Part shown: positions 27,265-36,282 of the stretch, in pieces
Layout of the letters: each line of letters begins with the position of its first letter
How positions within the stretch are numbered: position 1 is the stretch's first letter
Source: Bifidobacterium ramosum
GTDB taxonomy: Bacteria; Actinomycetota; Actinomycetes; Actinomycetales; Bifidobacteriaceae
Direction: 5' to 3'
Length of the DNA stretch: 64,000 nucleotides
NCBI RefSeq assembly: GCF_009299505.1
Contig: NZ_WBSM01000014.1
Coordinates: 1-64,000, forward strand
Program-made: the position numbers and the translations under genes
Notes under the pieces: generated by a model
Database searches by the model: none
Seen by the model: the letters and a program-made list of their open reading frames with translations, nothing else
What the model was told of the DNA's origin: nothing

Positions 27265-27277
27265 ATCAACATGTTGT
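27265..27277. promoter_or_regulatory. Candidate operator, ABC-proximal
   Basis: ATCAACATGTTGT with perfect core CAACATGTTG, 23 bp before the ABC ATPase start, well placed to block its transcription. TetR-family regulators often bind such paired sites in divergent regions. Confidence 0.6.
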
Positions 27278-27299
27278 TCATTCAAGAAGGACCCGTCAC

Positions 27300-28001
27300 A
27301 TGGCATACATCGAAATGGTGCATAGCTTCAAGCGCTACCACATGGGAGACACGACCATCACCGCCAACAACGACGTGAGCTTCGGCATCGAGAAAGGCGA
27401 ACTCGCGATCATCCTCGGATCGTCCGGCGCGGGCAAATCGACCGTGCTCAACATCCTCGGCGGCATGGACACGAACAGCGAAGGTCAGGTCATCATCGAC
27501 GGCAAGGACATCTCGAACTACACCGCCCACCAGCTCACCGACTACCGGAGATACGACATCGGCTTCGTGTTCCAGTTCTATAATCTCGTCGCCAACCTCA
27601 CCGCCAAGGAGAACGTCGAACTCGCCTCCGAAATCGTCAAGGACGCGCAGGACCCGGTGCAGACGCTCGTCGACGTCGGGCTCAAGGACCGCATCAACAA
27701 CTTCCCCGCACAGCTGTCCGGCGGCGAACAGCAACGCGTCGCCATCGCGCGCGCCGTCGCCAAGAACCCGAAGATCCTGCTGTGCGACGAGCCGACCGGT
27801 GCGCTCGACTACAACACCGGAAAACAGGTCCTCCAGATCCTGCAGGACCAGAGCCGCAAGAAGGGCGCGACCGTCGTCATCGTCACCCACAACTCGGCCA
27901 TCGCGCCGATCGCCGACCGCGTCATCCACATGCACGACGCACGCGTCAAATCGATCGACGTCAACGAACATCCGATGGACATCAAGGACCTGGAGTGGTA
28001 A
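27300..28001 (+). CDS. ABC ATPase, MacB/LolD/FtsE type
   Basis: 233 aa. Walker [10 protein letters not shown] (residues 40-48), Q-loop FQFYNLV, signature [14 protein letters not shown] (about 139), Walker [12 protein letters not shown] (about 160), switch VTHN. AGAAGGA precedes the ATG. It is the energy subunit for the large permease that follows 5 bp later. MacB-like systems export peptides, antibiotics or lipids rather than import. Confidence 0.92.
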   Translation: MAYIEMVHSFKRYHMGDTTITANNDVSFGIEKGELAIILGSSGAGKSTVLNILGGMDTNSEGQVIIDGKDISNYTAHQLTDYRRYDIGFVFQFYNLVANLTAKENVELASEIVKDAQDPVQTLVDVGLKDRINNFPAQLSGGEQQRVAIARAVAKNPKILLCDEPTGALDYNTGKQVLQILQDQSRKKGATVVIVTHNSAIAPIADRVIHMHDARVKSIDVNEHPMDIKDLEW

Positions 28002-28006
28002 CCGTC

Positions 28007-31000
28007 ATGACCGAACTCACCGACTTCATCGAACCGGACGATGCGCAACTCCCGTCTCCCGCCGCACACCGCCGCGCCGCCACACGCAAACGCCGCCGCA
28101 ACGGCGGACCTGTTCGCAAACGCATGCTGTGGAAGGACATCCGCGTCACGCTCGCCAAGTCGAAGGGCCGCTTCATCTCGATCGTCAGCCTCATGATGCT
28201 CGGCTCGTTCGCGCTCGTCGGCCTGTTCGTCACCGGCCCCGACATGCAGGCGACCGGCACCACGTTCTACAGCGAGCACAACCTCGCCGACGTGACCATC
28301 ATCAGCGACTACGGGCTCAGCAAGGACGACGAAGCGATCATCCGCGGCACCGACGGCGTGCGCCAGGCTGAATTCGGCTACTTCAAGGACGTGACGATCA
28401 AGGGCAGCAACCACAGTCTGCGCATCTATTCCAAACCGAACGCCGTCTCCAGATACCGCGTCATCGAAGGACGGCTGCCGAACAAGAGCGGCGAAATCGC
28501 GCTCGACTCGGCTGAACGCGACCGGTACGCGATCGACAGCACCATGCAGGTCAGCGAACTGCCCGACATCGCCGGCGACACCATCCTCAAACAGACCACG
28601 TACACCGTGGTCGGCTTCGTTGACGCCAGCGAAATCGTTTCCAACCTCAACATGGGCCAATCCACGGCCGGCACCGGTGAACTCGACGGCTACGGCGTGG
28701 TCGTACCCGGCACGTTCGACTCGGACGTGACGATGATCGGTCGTGTCACCTTCGACGACACGCAACACGTCGACTACTGGACCAGCGCATACCGCGACCG
28801 CGTGCAGGCGCACAAAGACATGCTCACCAAACGTCTCGCCGGCCAGCCCAAGGCGCGCGAGGCCTCGATCCGCAACGACCGCCGTAAGCAGATCGACAAG
28901 GCGCAAGCCAAAGTCGACGATGCGAAACGGCAGCTCGCCGACGCCGAACAGCAGCTCACGGACGCGAAAACGCAGATCGAAACCGCCAAGGACCAGATGA
29001 CCCAAGGCGAGATCACCGCCATCGACCAAGGCTCCGCCGCAGCCGCCGAACTGTCCGGAGCGCTCGCGCAAATCGCCTCGGCCGGCTCGCAGATCACCTC
29101 AGGCCAAACCCAGCTCGCAGCGGCCGCCCAACAACTCACCCAAGGCCAAACTCAACTCGACTCGTCATGGCAGCAGCTCACGCAGGCCAAAACGCAGCTC
29201 GACGCCGCGCGTACCGTCCTCGAATCAGCCGAACCGATCCTCGACAAAACCGGCGCGATACTGGCCGACTGGGCGAACAGCGGCCTGACCGGCAGCGTGT
29301 ACAACACCGTCACAGCGCAATACGACAAGGCGCTCGCCGCCTACAACGAGGCCGTCGCGCAATATAACGCCCAGCTGAACGCCTACAACACCGCGCTCCA
29401 ACAATGGGACGACGGCGCGAAGCAGCTCAAAGAAGGCACCGAGGAATATCGCAAGAACGCGGCCGCGCTCGCCGATGCATCCCGGCAGCTCGCCGCCAAG
29501 CAGGCCGAACTCGGCCAGACTGTCTCCACCGCGCCGGCCGGCACGTCAAGCGACGGCGGTGCCACGGCCAGCAGCAGCATCTCATCCGGTGCCGCGCAAC
29601 TCATCCAAGGCCAGCGCGACATCGAAAAAGCTGAAGACCAGTACGCCGAACAACTCCAGAAATTCAACGACGCGAAACCCGCCGCCGAAGCGAAGATTAC
29701 AACCGCCGAACATGAGATCGCGCTCGCCCGCGAGAAGGTCGACACGCTCGAAGTGCCCGCCTACTCGATCGACGGCCGCCGCGAAGGACTCACCTCCAAC
29801 GGCTACCGTGTGTACGAGATCATCGCGAACATCGTCGGCAAGCTCGCCATGATCTTCCCGGTGTTCCTCTACTTCGTCGCCGCGCTTGTCACGTTCTCCA
29901 CGATGGGCCGCATGGTCGACGAGGAACGCGTCAACTCCGGCACCCTCAAGGCGCTCGGCTACGGCAATGCGGACATCCTCAAGAAGTTCACGGTCTACGG
30001 TTTCGCGGCCTCCACCGTCGGCACGATACTCGGCGTCGCCGCCGGCCACACGATCCTGCCGCTCATCGTCTACCATGCGTACAGCGACGGATTTACCATG
30101 CCGCTCATCGAACTGAAATTCCACCCGGCCGTCACCGTGGCCGCGTTCCTGCTCGCGTGGACGAGCGCCGTCGTGCCGGCCGTGCTCGCCGCCGCGCGCG
30201 AACTGCGCGACAAGCCGGCCGCACTCCTGCTGCCCAAGCCGCCGGCGAACGGATCGAAGATTCTCCTCGAACGGTTCGGATTTATCTGGAATAGGCTCAG
30301 CTTCACACGTAAGGTCACCGCTAGGAATCTGTTCCGCTACAAGACGCGCGGTTTCATGACGATTTTCGGTGTGATGGGTGCGGTATCGCTGCTCGTTGCC
30401 GGACTCGGCGTGCAGGGTTCAATCAACCAGATCAACGAACGCCAGTTCGACGAGGTGATTCATTACGACATGATCGTTGCCGAAAGATCCGACGACAACG
30501 ACGAGCAGCGCGACGCCGTCGCCAAGGACATGACTGACAAGGCCGTGGACGAGGCGATGCCGATCCGCTACGAGGAACTCACCAAAACCGCCGGCAAAAC
30601 CAACGACAAGCAGTCGATCACGCTGCTCGTCACCGACGACGCGTACAACTTCAGCGACTACGTGACCTTGCGTTCGCGCGTGGGTCACAGGCCGCAGATC
30701 CTCACCGACCGCGGGGCGGTCATCTCCGAGCGCATGGCCTCGATGCTCGGCGCGAAAACCGGCGACACGATACGCGTCACCGGCGAGGACGGAGTCGAAC
30801 GATCCGTTCGTGTCGACGGCGTGAGCGAAATGTATATCGGCCATCTCATGGTCATGACGTCCGGCGGCTACGAGCACGTGTTCGGCGAGGGTTACCAGTC
30901 GAACGCGTATCTTGTGCGACTCAAGGACAACTCGATCGAGAACGCCGAGAAGCAGGGCGCGCGGTTCATGGAAAACGACGGCGTGCGCGGCGTCGTGCAG

Positions 31001-31444
31001 AACACCACGATGAAGAACCAGGTCGCCACGATCGTCGACTCGCTGAACCAGATCATGGAGGTGCTCGTACTCGTGGCCGGCATGCTCGCCGTCGTGATCC
31101 TGTACAACCTCACCAACCTGAACGTGTCCGAACGCATCCGCGAGCTGTCGACCATCAAGGTGCTCGGCTTCCACTCGAACGAGACGACCATGTATATCTA
31201 CCGAGAAACCATCGTATTGTCCGCGATCGGCATCCTCGCCGGCTACGGGTTCGGCGCGGGGCTGCACCGGTACATCATCGGCGAAGTGCCGCCGGACGAG
31301 GTCATGTTCGACCCCATGCTCGGCTGGCCCGCATTCGTGGTGCCCGCGCTGCTCGTCGCCGCGGTGCTGGCCGCGCTCGGTGTGGTCGTCTACCGGCAGC
31401 TTAAGAGCGTGGACATGCTCGCCGCGCTCAAATCAGTGGAGTGA
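28007..31444 (+). CDS. Large FtsX/MacB-type ABC permease with long coiled coil
   Basis: 1145 aa. A basic cytoplasmic start, one helix near 55-75, then an outside region: a MacB-like periplasmic-core domain (about 85-260) and a Gln/Ala-rich coiled coil (about 280-610: KAQAKVDDAKRQLADAEQQL and many similar heptads). Next comes a first FtsX domain (about 613-745), a second core domain, and a second FtsX domain (about 1018-1145, with NVSERIRELSTIKVLGFH). Such permeases with coiled-coil arms occur widely in Gram-positives, often beside drug or peptide resistance. Both permease halves are in one chain, so one copy plus two ATPases may suffice. Confidence 0.9.
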   Translation: MTELTDFIEPDDAQLPSPAAHRRAATRKRRRNGGPVRKRMLWKDIRVTLAKSKGRFISIVSLMMLGSFALVGLFVTGPDMQATGTTFYSEHNLADVTIISDYGLSKDDEAIIRGTDGVRQAEFGYFKDVTIKGSNHSLRIYSKPNAVSRYRVIEGRLPNKSGEIALDSAERDRYAIDSTMQVSELPDIAGDTILKQTTYTVVGFVDASEIVSNLNMGQSTAGTGELDGYGVVVPGTFDSDVTMIGRVTFDDTQHVDYWTSAYRDRVQAHKDMLTKRLAGQPKAREASIRNDRRKQIDKAQAKVDDAKRQLADAEQQLTDAKTQIETAKDQMTQGEITAIDQGSAAAAELSGALAQIASAGSQITSGQTQLAAAAQQLTQGQTQLDSSWQQLTQAKTQLDAARTVLESAEPILDKTGAILADWANSGLTGSVYNTVTAQYDKALAAYNEAVAQYNAQLNAYNTALQQWDDGAKQLKEGTEEYRKNAAALADASRQLAAKQAELGQTVSTAPAGTSSDGGATASSSISSGAAQLIQGQRDIEKAEDQYAEQLQKFNDAKPAAEAKITTAEHEIALAREKVDTLEVPAYSIDGRREGLTSNGYRVYEIIANIVGKLAMIFPVFLYFVAALVTFSTMGRMVDEERVNSGTLKALGYGNADILKKFTVYGFAASTVGTILGVAAGHTILPLIVYHAYSDGFTMPLIELKFHPAVTVAAFLLAWTSAVVPAVLAAARELRDKPAALLLPKPPANGSKILLERFGFIWNRLSFTRKVTARNLFRYKTRGFMTIFGVMGAVSLLVAGLGVQGSINQINERQFDEVIHYDMIVAERSDDNDEQRDAVAKDMTDKAVDEAMPIRYEELTKTAGKTNDKQSITLLVTDDAYNFSDYVTLRSRVGHRPQILTDRGAVISERMASMLGAKTGDTIRVTGEDGVERSVRVDGVSEMYIGHLMVMTSGGYEHVFGEGYQSNAYLVRLKDNSIENAEKQGARFMENDGVRGVVQNTTMKNQVATIVDSLNQIMEVLVLVAGMLAVVILYNLTNLNVSERIRELSTIKVLGFHSNETTMYIYRETIVLSAIGILAGYGFGAGLHRYIIGEVPPDEVMFDPMLGWPAFVVPALLVAAVLAALGVVVYRQLKSVDMLAALKSVE

Positions 31445-32500
31445 CATCGAAGAACCGTCGTCGCGTATCAGCAGCGCGGCGAGGATCTGCGGATGCGACT
31501 GCACGTATGCTGCGGCGCGTGTGGAACCGAGCGCGAGCAACGTGGTCGAATAGCCTTCGGCGTCCAGCGACGTGCGTGCGATGACCGTGGCGCTCGCCAG
31601 ATCGGTGCGCATCGGATAGCCGTTGCGCGGGTCGAGGATGTGATGGTAGACCGTGCCGTTCGCGACGAAGCGACGCTCGTAGATGCCGCTGGTGACGACC
31701 GACACGTCCGATGGGATCGGGATCGCCGGTGCCAGCGACCGTAACTTAACAACATCGTCGGTCTTGTGTTGAGTTACGGTCGCGTGAAGCAGCTGAAACG
31801 ACCGTAACTCAACAATATGGGCGTGATCATGTTGAGTTACGGCCGTTTGGCGGCCCGTTGGCGACCGTAACTCAACACAAGGCTGGGGATATTGTCGGGT
31901 TACGGTCGTTTCTTGGGATGATCGTGTCGAGGAGGATGCGTGTAACGTGACTGCGGCGGTGGCGGGATCGGATGGGTTCGAGATGGCGACTGTCCAGTCT
32001 CGGCTGGGCGAAGGATTGCCGTGCATGACGACGTTGCCGCTCAAGTCGATGAGAAAATCAGCGTATCCGGCGGACTTCAGCTCCTCGGCAAGCCGGTCAG
32101 CGATCCAACCCTTGGCAATGCCACCCAGATCGATGGTCGCCTGAGGATCACGCAGCCGACACGACGCCTTACCGGTGCCGACGCCCCGGCGAACCTCGAT
32201 GCCACGGAAGCCCGCATGCTGCAGCGCCTCCGCAATGGCCTCGTCGGTCGGAACGATCCGCCGTCGCCAGTTCCACAACCGTATCAACGGCCCGACCGTG
32301 ATGTCGAACATGCCCTCGCTCGCCGCACAATACCGTAACGCCGCCTCGATCAGCTCGGCAGTTCGCGGATCGATGCGCGTCCACGCGCCGCCGGCCCGGT
32401 TGATCCGCGACACGTCGGAATGGGGGAGCGTACGCGAGAACCGCCTCTCGAACGTGCGGCACATGCCAATGAGCCGTTCGATCGCGTCCGTGGCGCGTAC
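31433..32500 (-). pseudogene. apbE: FAD:protein FMN transferase, 5'-truncated and carrying an in-frame hairpin insert
   Basis: ApbE attaches FMN to Thr/Ser of exported flavoproteins. Seen: FERRFSRTLPHSDVSRINR, DLGGIAKGWIADRLAEEL, VTSGIYERRFV, YHHILDPRNGYP, LDAEGYSTTLLALG. Two defects. The N-terminal strand (usually with MGT) is absent: near 32500 the frame runs into sequence antisense to an MFS gene, leaving only a TTG at 32533 without ribosome site. Between AISNPSDPA and the VTSGIYER motif lie about 60 extra residues encoded by three hairpin repeats (31737-31909). Its 3' end overlaps the ABC permease stop by 12 bp. Function probably lost. Confidence 0.7.
31737..31909. repeat. Three tandem hairpins (GACCGTAACTCAACA family) inside apbE
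   Basis: Hairpins at 31737-31783, 31799-31845 and 31863-31909. Each is about 47 bp, with arms CGACCGTAACTCAACA and its complement around 11-15 unrelated bases; spacing between units is 15-17 bp. The reading frame of apbE stays open through all three. Confidence 0.85.
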
Positions 32501-32786
32501 TGTGTGGGGTGTCCTGTTCGGTTTCGGCAACAATCTTCAGCGGTACATCGTGACCGCTTCCATGCCGGGTGCCCCCGACTTCGCCAACGGCATGTCGATC
32601 GCCTTCGGCAACGTCGGCATCGCCGTGGGTACGGCCGTCGGCGGCATGGCCATCACCATGTTCTCCATCCGCGCGGCCGCGAGCGTCGCATGCCTGTTCG
32701 CCGCGATCCTGCTTGCGCTGCTGCCGGCACGCGTACGACTCGGCGATCGCTCTCGGCGCAATCCGTCCAATCAACCGACCATCTGA
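32495..32786 (+). pseudogene. MFS permease, C-terminal remnant
   Basis: Only about the last 95 residues remain: VWGVLFGFGNNLQRYIV, ASMPGAPDFANG, MSIAFGNVGIAVGTAVGGMA and a final hydrophobic helix ending LLPARVRLGD. The Q-R-Y and FGN-x-GIA-x-G patterns fit helices 10-11 of AraJ/YdhP-type drug exporters. The 5' end stops at the same point (about 32495-32500) where apbE is cut, so one deletion probably removed the starts of both divergent genes. Confidence 0.7.
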
Positions 32787-32804
32787 ACGGCAAGGAATCC
32801 AATC

Positions 32805-33140
32805 ATGACCTCACCAAACGTGCTCATCATCACCAGTTCGCCCACCATCAACGGCAACGGCGACATCATCGCCGCGATCGACCGCATGTATTATCCGATC
32901 GCCCTGACGCCCGGCTACAAGCGCGGTCCGCAGAAGAAACTCGGCGTGATCCTCACCTGTGCGGGATCCAGCGCCGAATGGCTCGAGCTCCTGATCGACC
33001 GCACGCTGACCGCATCCTTGCGCGCCAGCGTGAGCGACCTGAACATCGCAGTATTCGACCATTGCCCGCCGCTCTACGGCCGTTCCCTGGATGCCGGCTA
33101 CCGCAAACAGGTCGTCGATCTGGCCCGCTGGTGTGTGTGA
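32805..33140 (+). pseudogene. NADPH-dependent FMN reductase with internal deletion
   Basis: 111 aa with a good ribosome site (AAGGA). The N-terminus NVLIITSSPTINGNGD is the flavodoxin-like first strand and FMN loop. It jumps straight to AAIDRMYYPIALTPGY, which normally follows about 60-70 residues later (compare KAMMDRLPF in the intact paralogue at 43687-44202), then continues normally to the end. The missing part holds the second helix and the flavin-contacting Y/W loop, so activity is doubtful although the frame is intact. Confidence 0.65.
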
Positions 33141-33207
33141 ACGGCGGGGCGCGATGCGTGGTTGATATGCGCGCATTGGCGTGATGCCGGTGTTGCCGAC
33201 TTGCATT

Positions 33208-33246
33208 TTGCTAGGTACCTTGTATTATTTGCGAGGTACCTAGCAA
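33208..33246. promoter_or_regulatory. MarR promoter with two flanking operators
   Basis: TTGCTAGGTACCT (33208-33220) and AGGTACCTAGCAA (33234-33246) form an inverted repeat. Each also contains the self-palindrome AGGTACCT, 21 bp apart (two helix turns). TATTAT at about 33223-33228 lies between them as a likely -10 box, so a bound regulator would cover the promoter. Confidence 0.6.
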
Positions 33247-33274
33247 TTTTTGTGTTCGGGAGGCCGAGCGAATC

Positions 33275-33718
33275 ATGTCGATGGATGATCGGGAACTGGT
33301 GGAGCTGTTCCATGACGTGGCGCGCATCAGCCATCAGCGGGAGGTGCGCAACAACGATGCGCTCGCGCACGGCAGCGGGCAGTCGCGCTGTCTGCTGACG
33401 CTCAGCGGCCTCGGGCCGGTCAGCCAGCGCCGGCTTGCGGCGATCCTGGGCATCCGGTCGGCGTCGCTGAGTGAGCTGCTCGGCAAGATGGAGACGCGTG
33501 GCTGGATCGTGCGCACCCCGCATCCCGAGGACGGGCGCACGTACATGGTCGCGCTCACCGAGGAAGGCAAGGCCGAGGCGATGCGCCGTCGGTCGGCCGA
33601 TAACGGCGCCTCCGGCGAACTGCTCGCGGCGCTCACCAAACCCCAACGCGAACAGTTCGGCGAGATACTCGCCGCGATCAAACGCCACTACCAAGAGCTT
33701 GATCGCCACGACCATTAG
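33275..33718 (+). CDS. MarR-family regulator
   Basis: 147 aa. Winged helix in the middle: GPVSQRRLAAILGIRSASLSELL (about 48-70), the recognition helix, and the wing TPHPEDGRTYMVALTEEGK (about 87-105) with the conserved D-x-R. GGGAGG lies 11 bases before ATG 33275; ATG 33281 is an alternative. It is followed 63 bp later by an MFS exporter, the classic MarR-pump arrangement. Confidence 0.88.
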   Translation: MSMDDRELVELFHDVARISHQREVRNNDALAHGSGQSRCLLTLSGLGPVSQRRLAAILGIRSASLSELLGKMETRGWIVRTPHPEDGRTYMVALTEEGKAEAMRRRSADNGASGELLAALTKPQREQFGEILAAIKRHYQELDRHDH

Positions 33719-33781
33719 TTCTCTGTCTTTCGTCCTCGCGCACGTCGTCGCCACACAACATCAACCATAAGAAGCAGCACC

Positions 33782-35158
33782 ATGTCCAATTCCGAACAGC
33801 TCTCACTGAGCGACCGCCGTCGCGCGCTCATCTTCGTCAACATCATGCTCTCGTGCATCGCCACCACCATCATGGCGACCGCCCTCACCACGGCCCTGCC
33901 GCCCATCGTCGCCGACCTCAGCGTCGACGTGCAGACCGGCCAGTGGCTCACCAGCGGTTACTCGCTCGCGATGGGCATTGTCATGCCGCTGACTGCGTTC
34001 CTCATCACGCGGTTCCCGACCAAACCGCTGTATCTCGCCGGCGCGGCGCTGTTCATCATCGGTTCGCTGGTTTGCGTGGCACCGGTGCCGTTCGCCGTCA
34101 TCATGATCGGCCGCGTGATCCAGGCGTGCGGCAACGGACTGCTCATGTCGATGGCGCAGGTCGTGCTCATGACCATCTACCCGGACAACCGCGGCACGAT
34201 CATGGGCTGGTACGGTCTCGCCGTCGGCGTCACGCCGGTGATCGCGCCCACGTTGTCCGGTCTGATGGTCGACGCGTTCGGCTGGCGGTCGATCTTCTAT
34301 CTGGTGATCGCGGTGATGGCGATCTCGCTGATCGCGGCATGCTTCGTGTTCGGCAACGTGCTGAGAACATCGCAACGCTCCTTCGACGTGTTGTCGTTCG
34401 CGGTGAGCGTCGTCGCGTTCGGCGGCGTAACGCTCGGCGTCGGCAACATCGGCTCCATGCCGTTCGTAAGCACGGCGGTGCTACTGCCGTTGGCGCTCGG
34501 CGTCGCGACGTCCGTGTGGTTCGTGATGCTGCAACTGAAGCGCGAACGCCCGTTCCTCGACGTACGCATATTGCGCAACCGCGGCTTCGCACTGAGCGTG
34601 ATCGGCAGCATGCTGCTGTACTTCGCGATGATGGGTTCGTCGGTGATGCTGCCGCTCTACGTGCAGACCATCAAAGGCGGCTCCGCGTCGATGGCCGGGC
34701 TGGTGGGTCTGCCCGGCTCGCTCGCGATGGCGATCATCAGTCCGATGGCCGGCCGGCTCTACGACCGGTTCGGCGTGAAGCGGCTGTTCCTCATCGGCGG
34801 CATCTGCCTGACGCTCAGCAACCTGTGCATGGGACTGCTGCCATTGGCGGCATCGATCTGGGTGGCCGCCACGATCAACGTGGCGCGCTCGCTCGCGATC
34901 GGCTGCCTGATGATGCCGCTCGTGACCTGGGGCACCGCTTGCGCAGGCGAAGGGCGGCTGGCGGACGCGAACGCGCTGCTCACCGCGCTGGCGGCCTCCG
35001 CGCACGCCGGCGGCATGGGTCTGGCTGCGGCGGACATGCGCGGCATGAACCTGACCTATCTGGCGATGGGTGCGTGCGCGGTCCCGCTGATCCTCATCCC
35101 GCTCGCGTTTCTGCGCGGTAAGGGGACAAGTCGTTTCGCAACTGCTTGCGATAGGTGA
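33782..35158 (+). CDS. MFS drug exporter, DHA2 type
   Basis: 458 aa, about 14 helices: MATALTTALPPIVADLS (helix 1), WLTSGYSLAMGIVMP, GRVIQACGNGLLMS, and motif C GVTPVIAPTLSG. It parallels the exporter at 16909 (same class, probably distant paralogue). AAGAAG precedes the ATG. Probably repressed by the MarR protein upstream. Its 3' end overlaps the convergent AraC gene by 65 bp, which suggests a tail extended by loss of an earlier stop. Confidence 0.9.
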   Translation: MSNSEQLSLSDRRRALIFVNIMLSCIATTIMATALTTALPPIVADLSVDVQTGQWLTSGYSLAMGIVMPLTAFLITRFPTKPLYLAGAALFIIGSLVCVAPVPFAVIMIGRVIQACGNGLLMSMAQVVLMTIYPDNRGTIMGWYGLAVGVTPVIAPTLSGLMVDAFGWRSIFYLVIAVMAISLIAACFVFGNVLRTSQRSFDVLSFAVSVVAFGGVTLGVGNIGSMPFVSTAVLLPLALGVATSVWFVMLQLKRERPFLDVRILRNRGFALSVIGSMLLYFAMMGSSVMLPLYVQTIKGGSASMAGLVGLPGSLAMAIISPMAGRLYDRFGVKRLFLIGGICLTLSNLCMGLLPLAASIWVAATINVARSLAIGCLMMPLVTWGTACAGEGRLADANALLTALAASAHAGGMGLAAADMRGMNLTYLAMGACAVPLILIPLAFLRGKGTSRFATACDR

Positions 35159-36095
35159 GCGGCGATACGCCGATGACGCTACGGAAGGTGCGTGAAAAGA
35201 AGCCCGGGGAGCGTAGTCCGCAACGGATTCCCACTTCGGATATCGGCAGTTCCGTGCCACTCAGCAGTTCTACGGCCTTACGAATACGCACGTCTGTGAC
35301 GTACTCGATCGGCGACTGGTTGAGATAGTCTCGGAAAATCGACGCACATGTACTCCGTCCGACCGTGCCGGCGCTCGCGATCTCGGCTAATGTCAGCGGA
35401 CGGGAGAAATTCGACTGGATAAAATCAACCATTGCCGTCAATGATGCGATTCGGCCGGTGCGATGACGTTCCTGATATGCCGTGCCGGCGTGGATCGTAA
35501 GCGGGAGGGGGCCTGATATGTGCATCCGCTTGACATCGGCGTCGTCCATCATCGTTGTCAACCGTTGTGCGATGGCATAGAAACAGCTCAATATCGTCAA
35601 CTGGGCGGCCGGCATCTCAGATTCGTTAGCGGCGGAGATCGTCGTCAGCATGTGCAGGATGACATCGGCATTCCCGTCGGCGGCGTCAAGCAGCAGATAT
35701 GGCGGTCGCGACGTATCTCCGATCGGCAGCAGGTATCGTTCCAGCACATCCTTCGTCGCTCCCGCGCGCATCTGGTTGAGCAGCATGCACAGGAACTCGC
35801 AATCCGAACCATCCTCCGAATATCCGTAATGCAAGCGTCTGGCATTGACGAAAATGCCCTGCCCCTCGCGAATCGTCACGCGCTCGCCGTCCACGAAATA
35901 CGTCAGATGACCGTGCTCGGCGACCAGAAACTCCCAATCGTCATGCCAGTGACATTCCGCGCGCATCGACGGATATGAAGACAGCCGTCCACGATGCGCA
36001 TAGGAGAAGAACGACGGATAGTCATACCGTACCCGCTCCGAACCGTCCGTGCGGACGACAAAAGGCCCGCCTCTTTCACTGTGTTTCTCGATCAT
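35094..36095 (-). CDS. AraC-family regulator with cupin sensor domain
   Basis: 333 aa from ATG 36095 (a GTG at 36116 would add 7 residues; neither has a strong ribosome site, but AGG lies 6 bases before the ATG). N-terminal cupin: ECHWHDDWEFLVAEHGHL, VTIREGQGIFVNARRLH. C-terminal double HTH: PLTLAEIASAGTVGRSTCASIFRDYL and ISEVGIRCGLRSPGFFSRTFRSVIGVSPLTYRKQL. Divergent from the O-acetyltransferase at 36283. Closely resembles the AraC protein at 46448 in plan. Confidence 0.88.
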   Translation of the reverse strand: MIEKHSERGGPFVVRTDGSERVRYDYPSFFSYAHRGRLSSYPSMRAECHWHDDWEFLVAEHGHLTYFVDGERVTIREGQGIFVNARRLHYGYSEDGSDCEFLCMLLNQMRAGATKDVLERYLLPIGDTSRPPYLLLDAADGNADVILHMLTTISAANESEMPAAQLTILSCFYAIAQRLTTMMDDADVKRMHISGPLPLTIHAGTAYQERHRTGRIASLTAMVDFIQSNFSRPLTLAEIASAGTVGRSTCASIFRDYLNQSPIEYVTDVRIRKAVELLSGTELPISEVGIRCGLRSPGFFSRTFRSVIGVSPLTYRKQLRNDLSPYRAETRAG

Positions 36096-36282
36096 GATAC
36101 CTGGTATGTAGATCACCTTTCGGTAAATAATGCAAAAACTATCGCATATTCTACCGGTAATTGTGTTGATTATGGCATATACGTTATGTGTAATAGTTCA
36201 TGACATCAATGACGTGGGCTTGTGGACGATATGAACGAGCATCGCGCGCGAAGACAAGCCGTTTATGCGGGAAGGAGCCATC

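Noticed and set aside
31737..31909. CRISPR-like array
   Set aside because: The repeats are hairpins with the unique bases in the loops, not direct repeats with 28-40 base spacers, and no cas gene is present.
32500..32533. TTG at 32533 as the true start of apbE
   Set aside because: It has no ribosome site, and the first residues are antisense to a conserved MFS segment while the expected N-terminal strand is missing.
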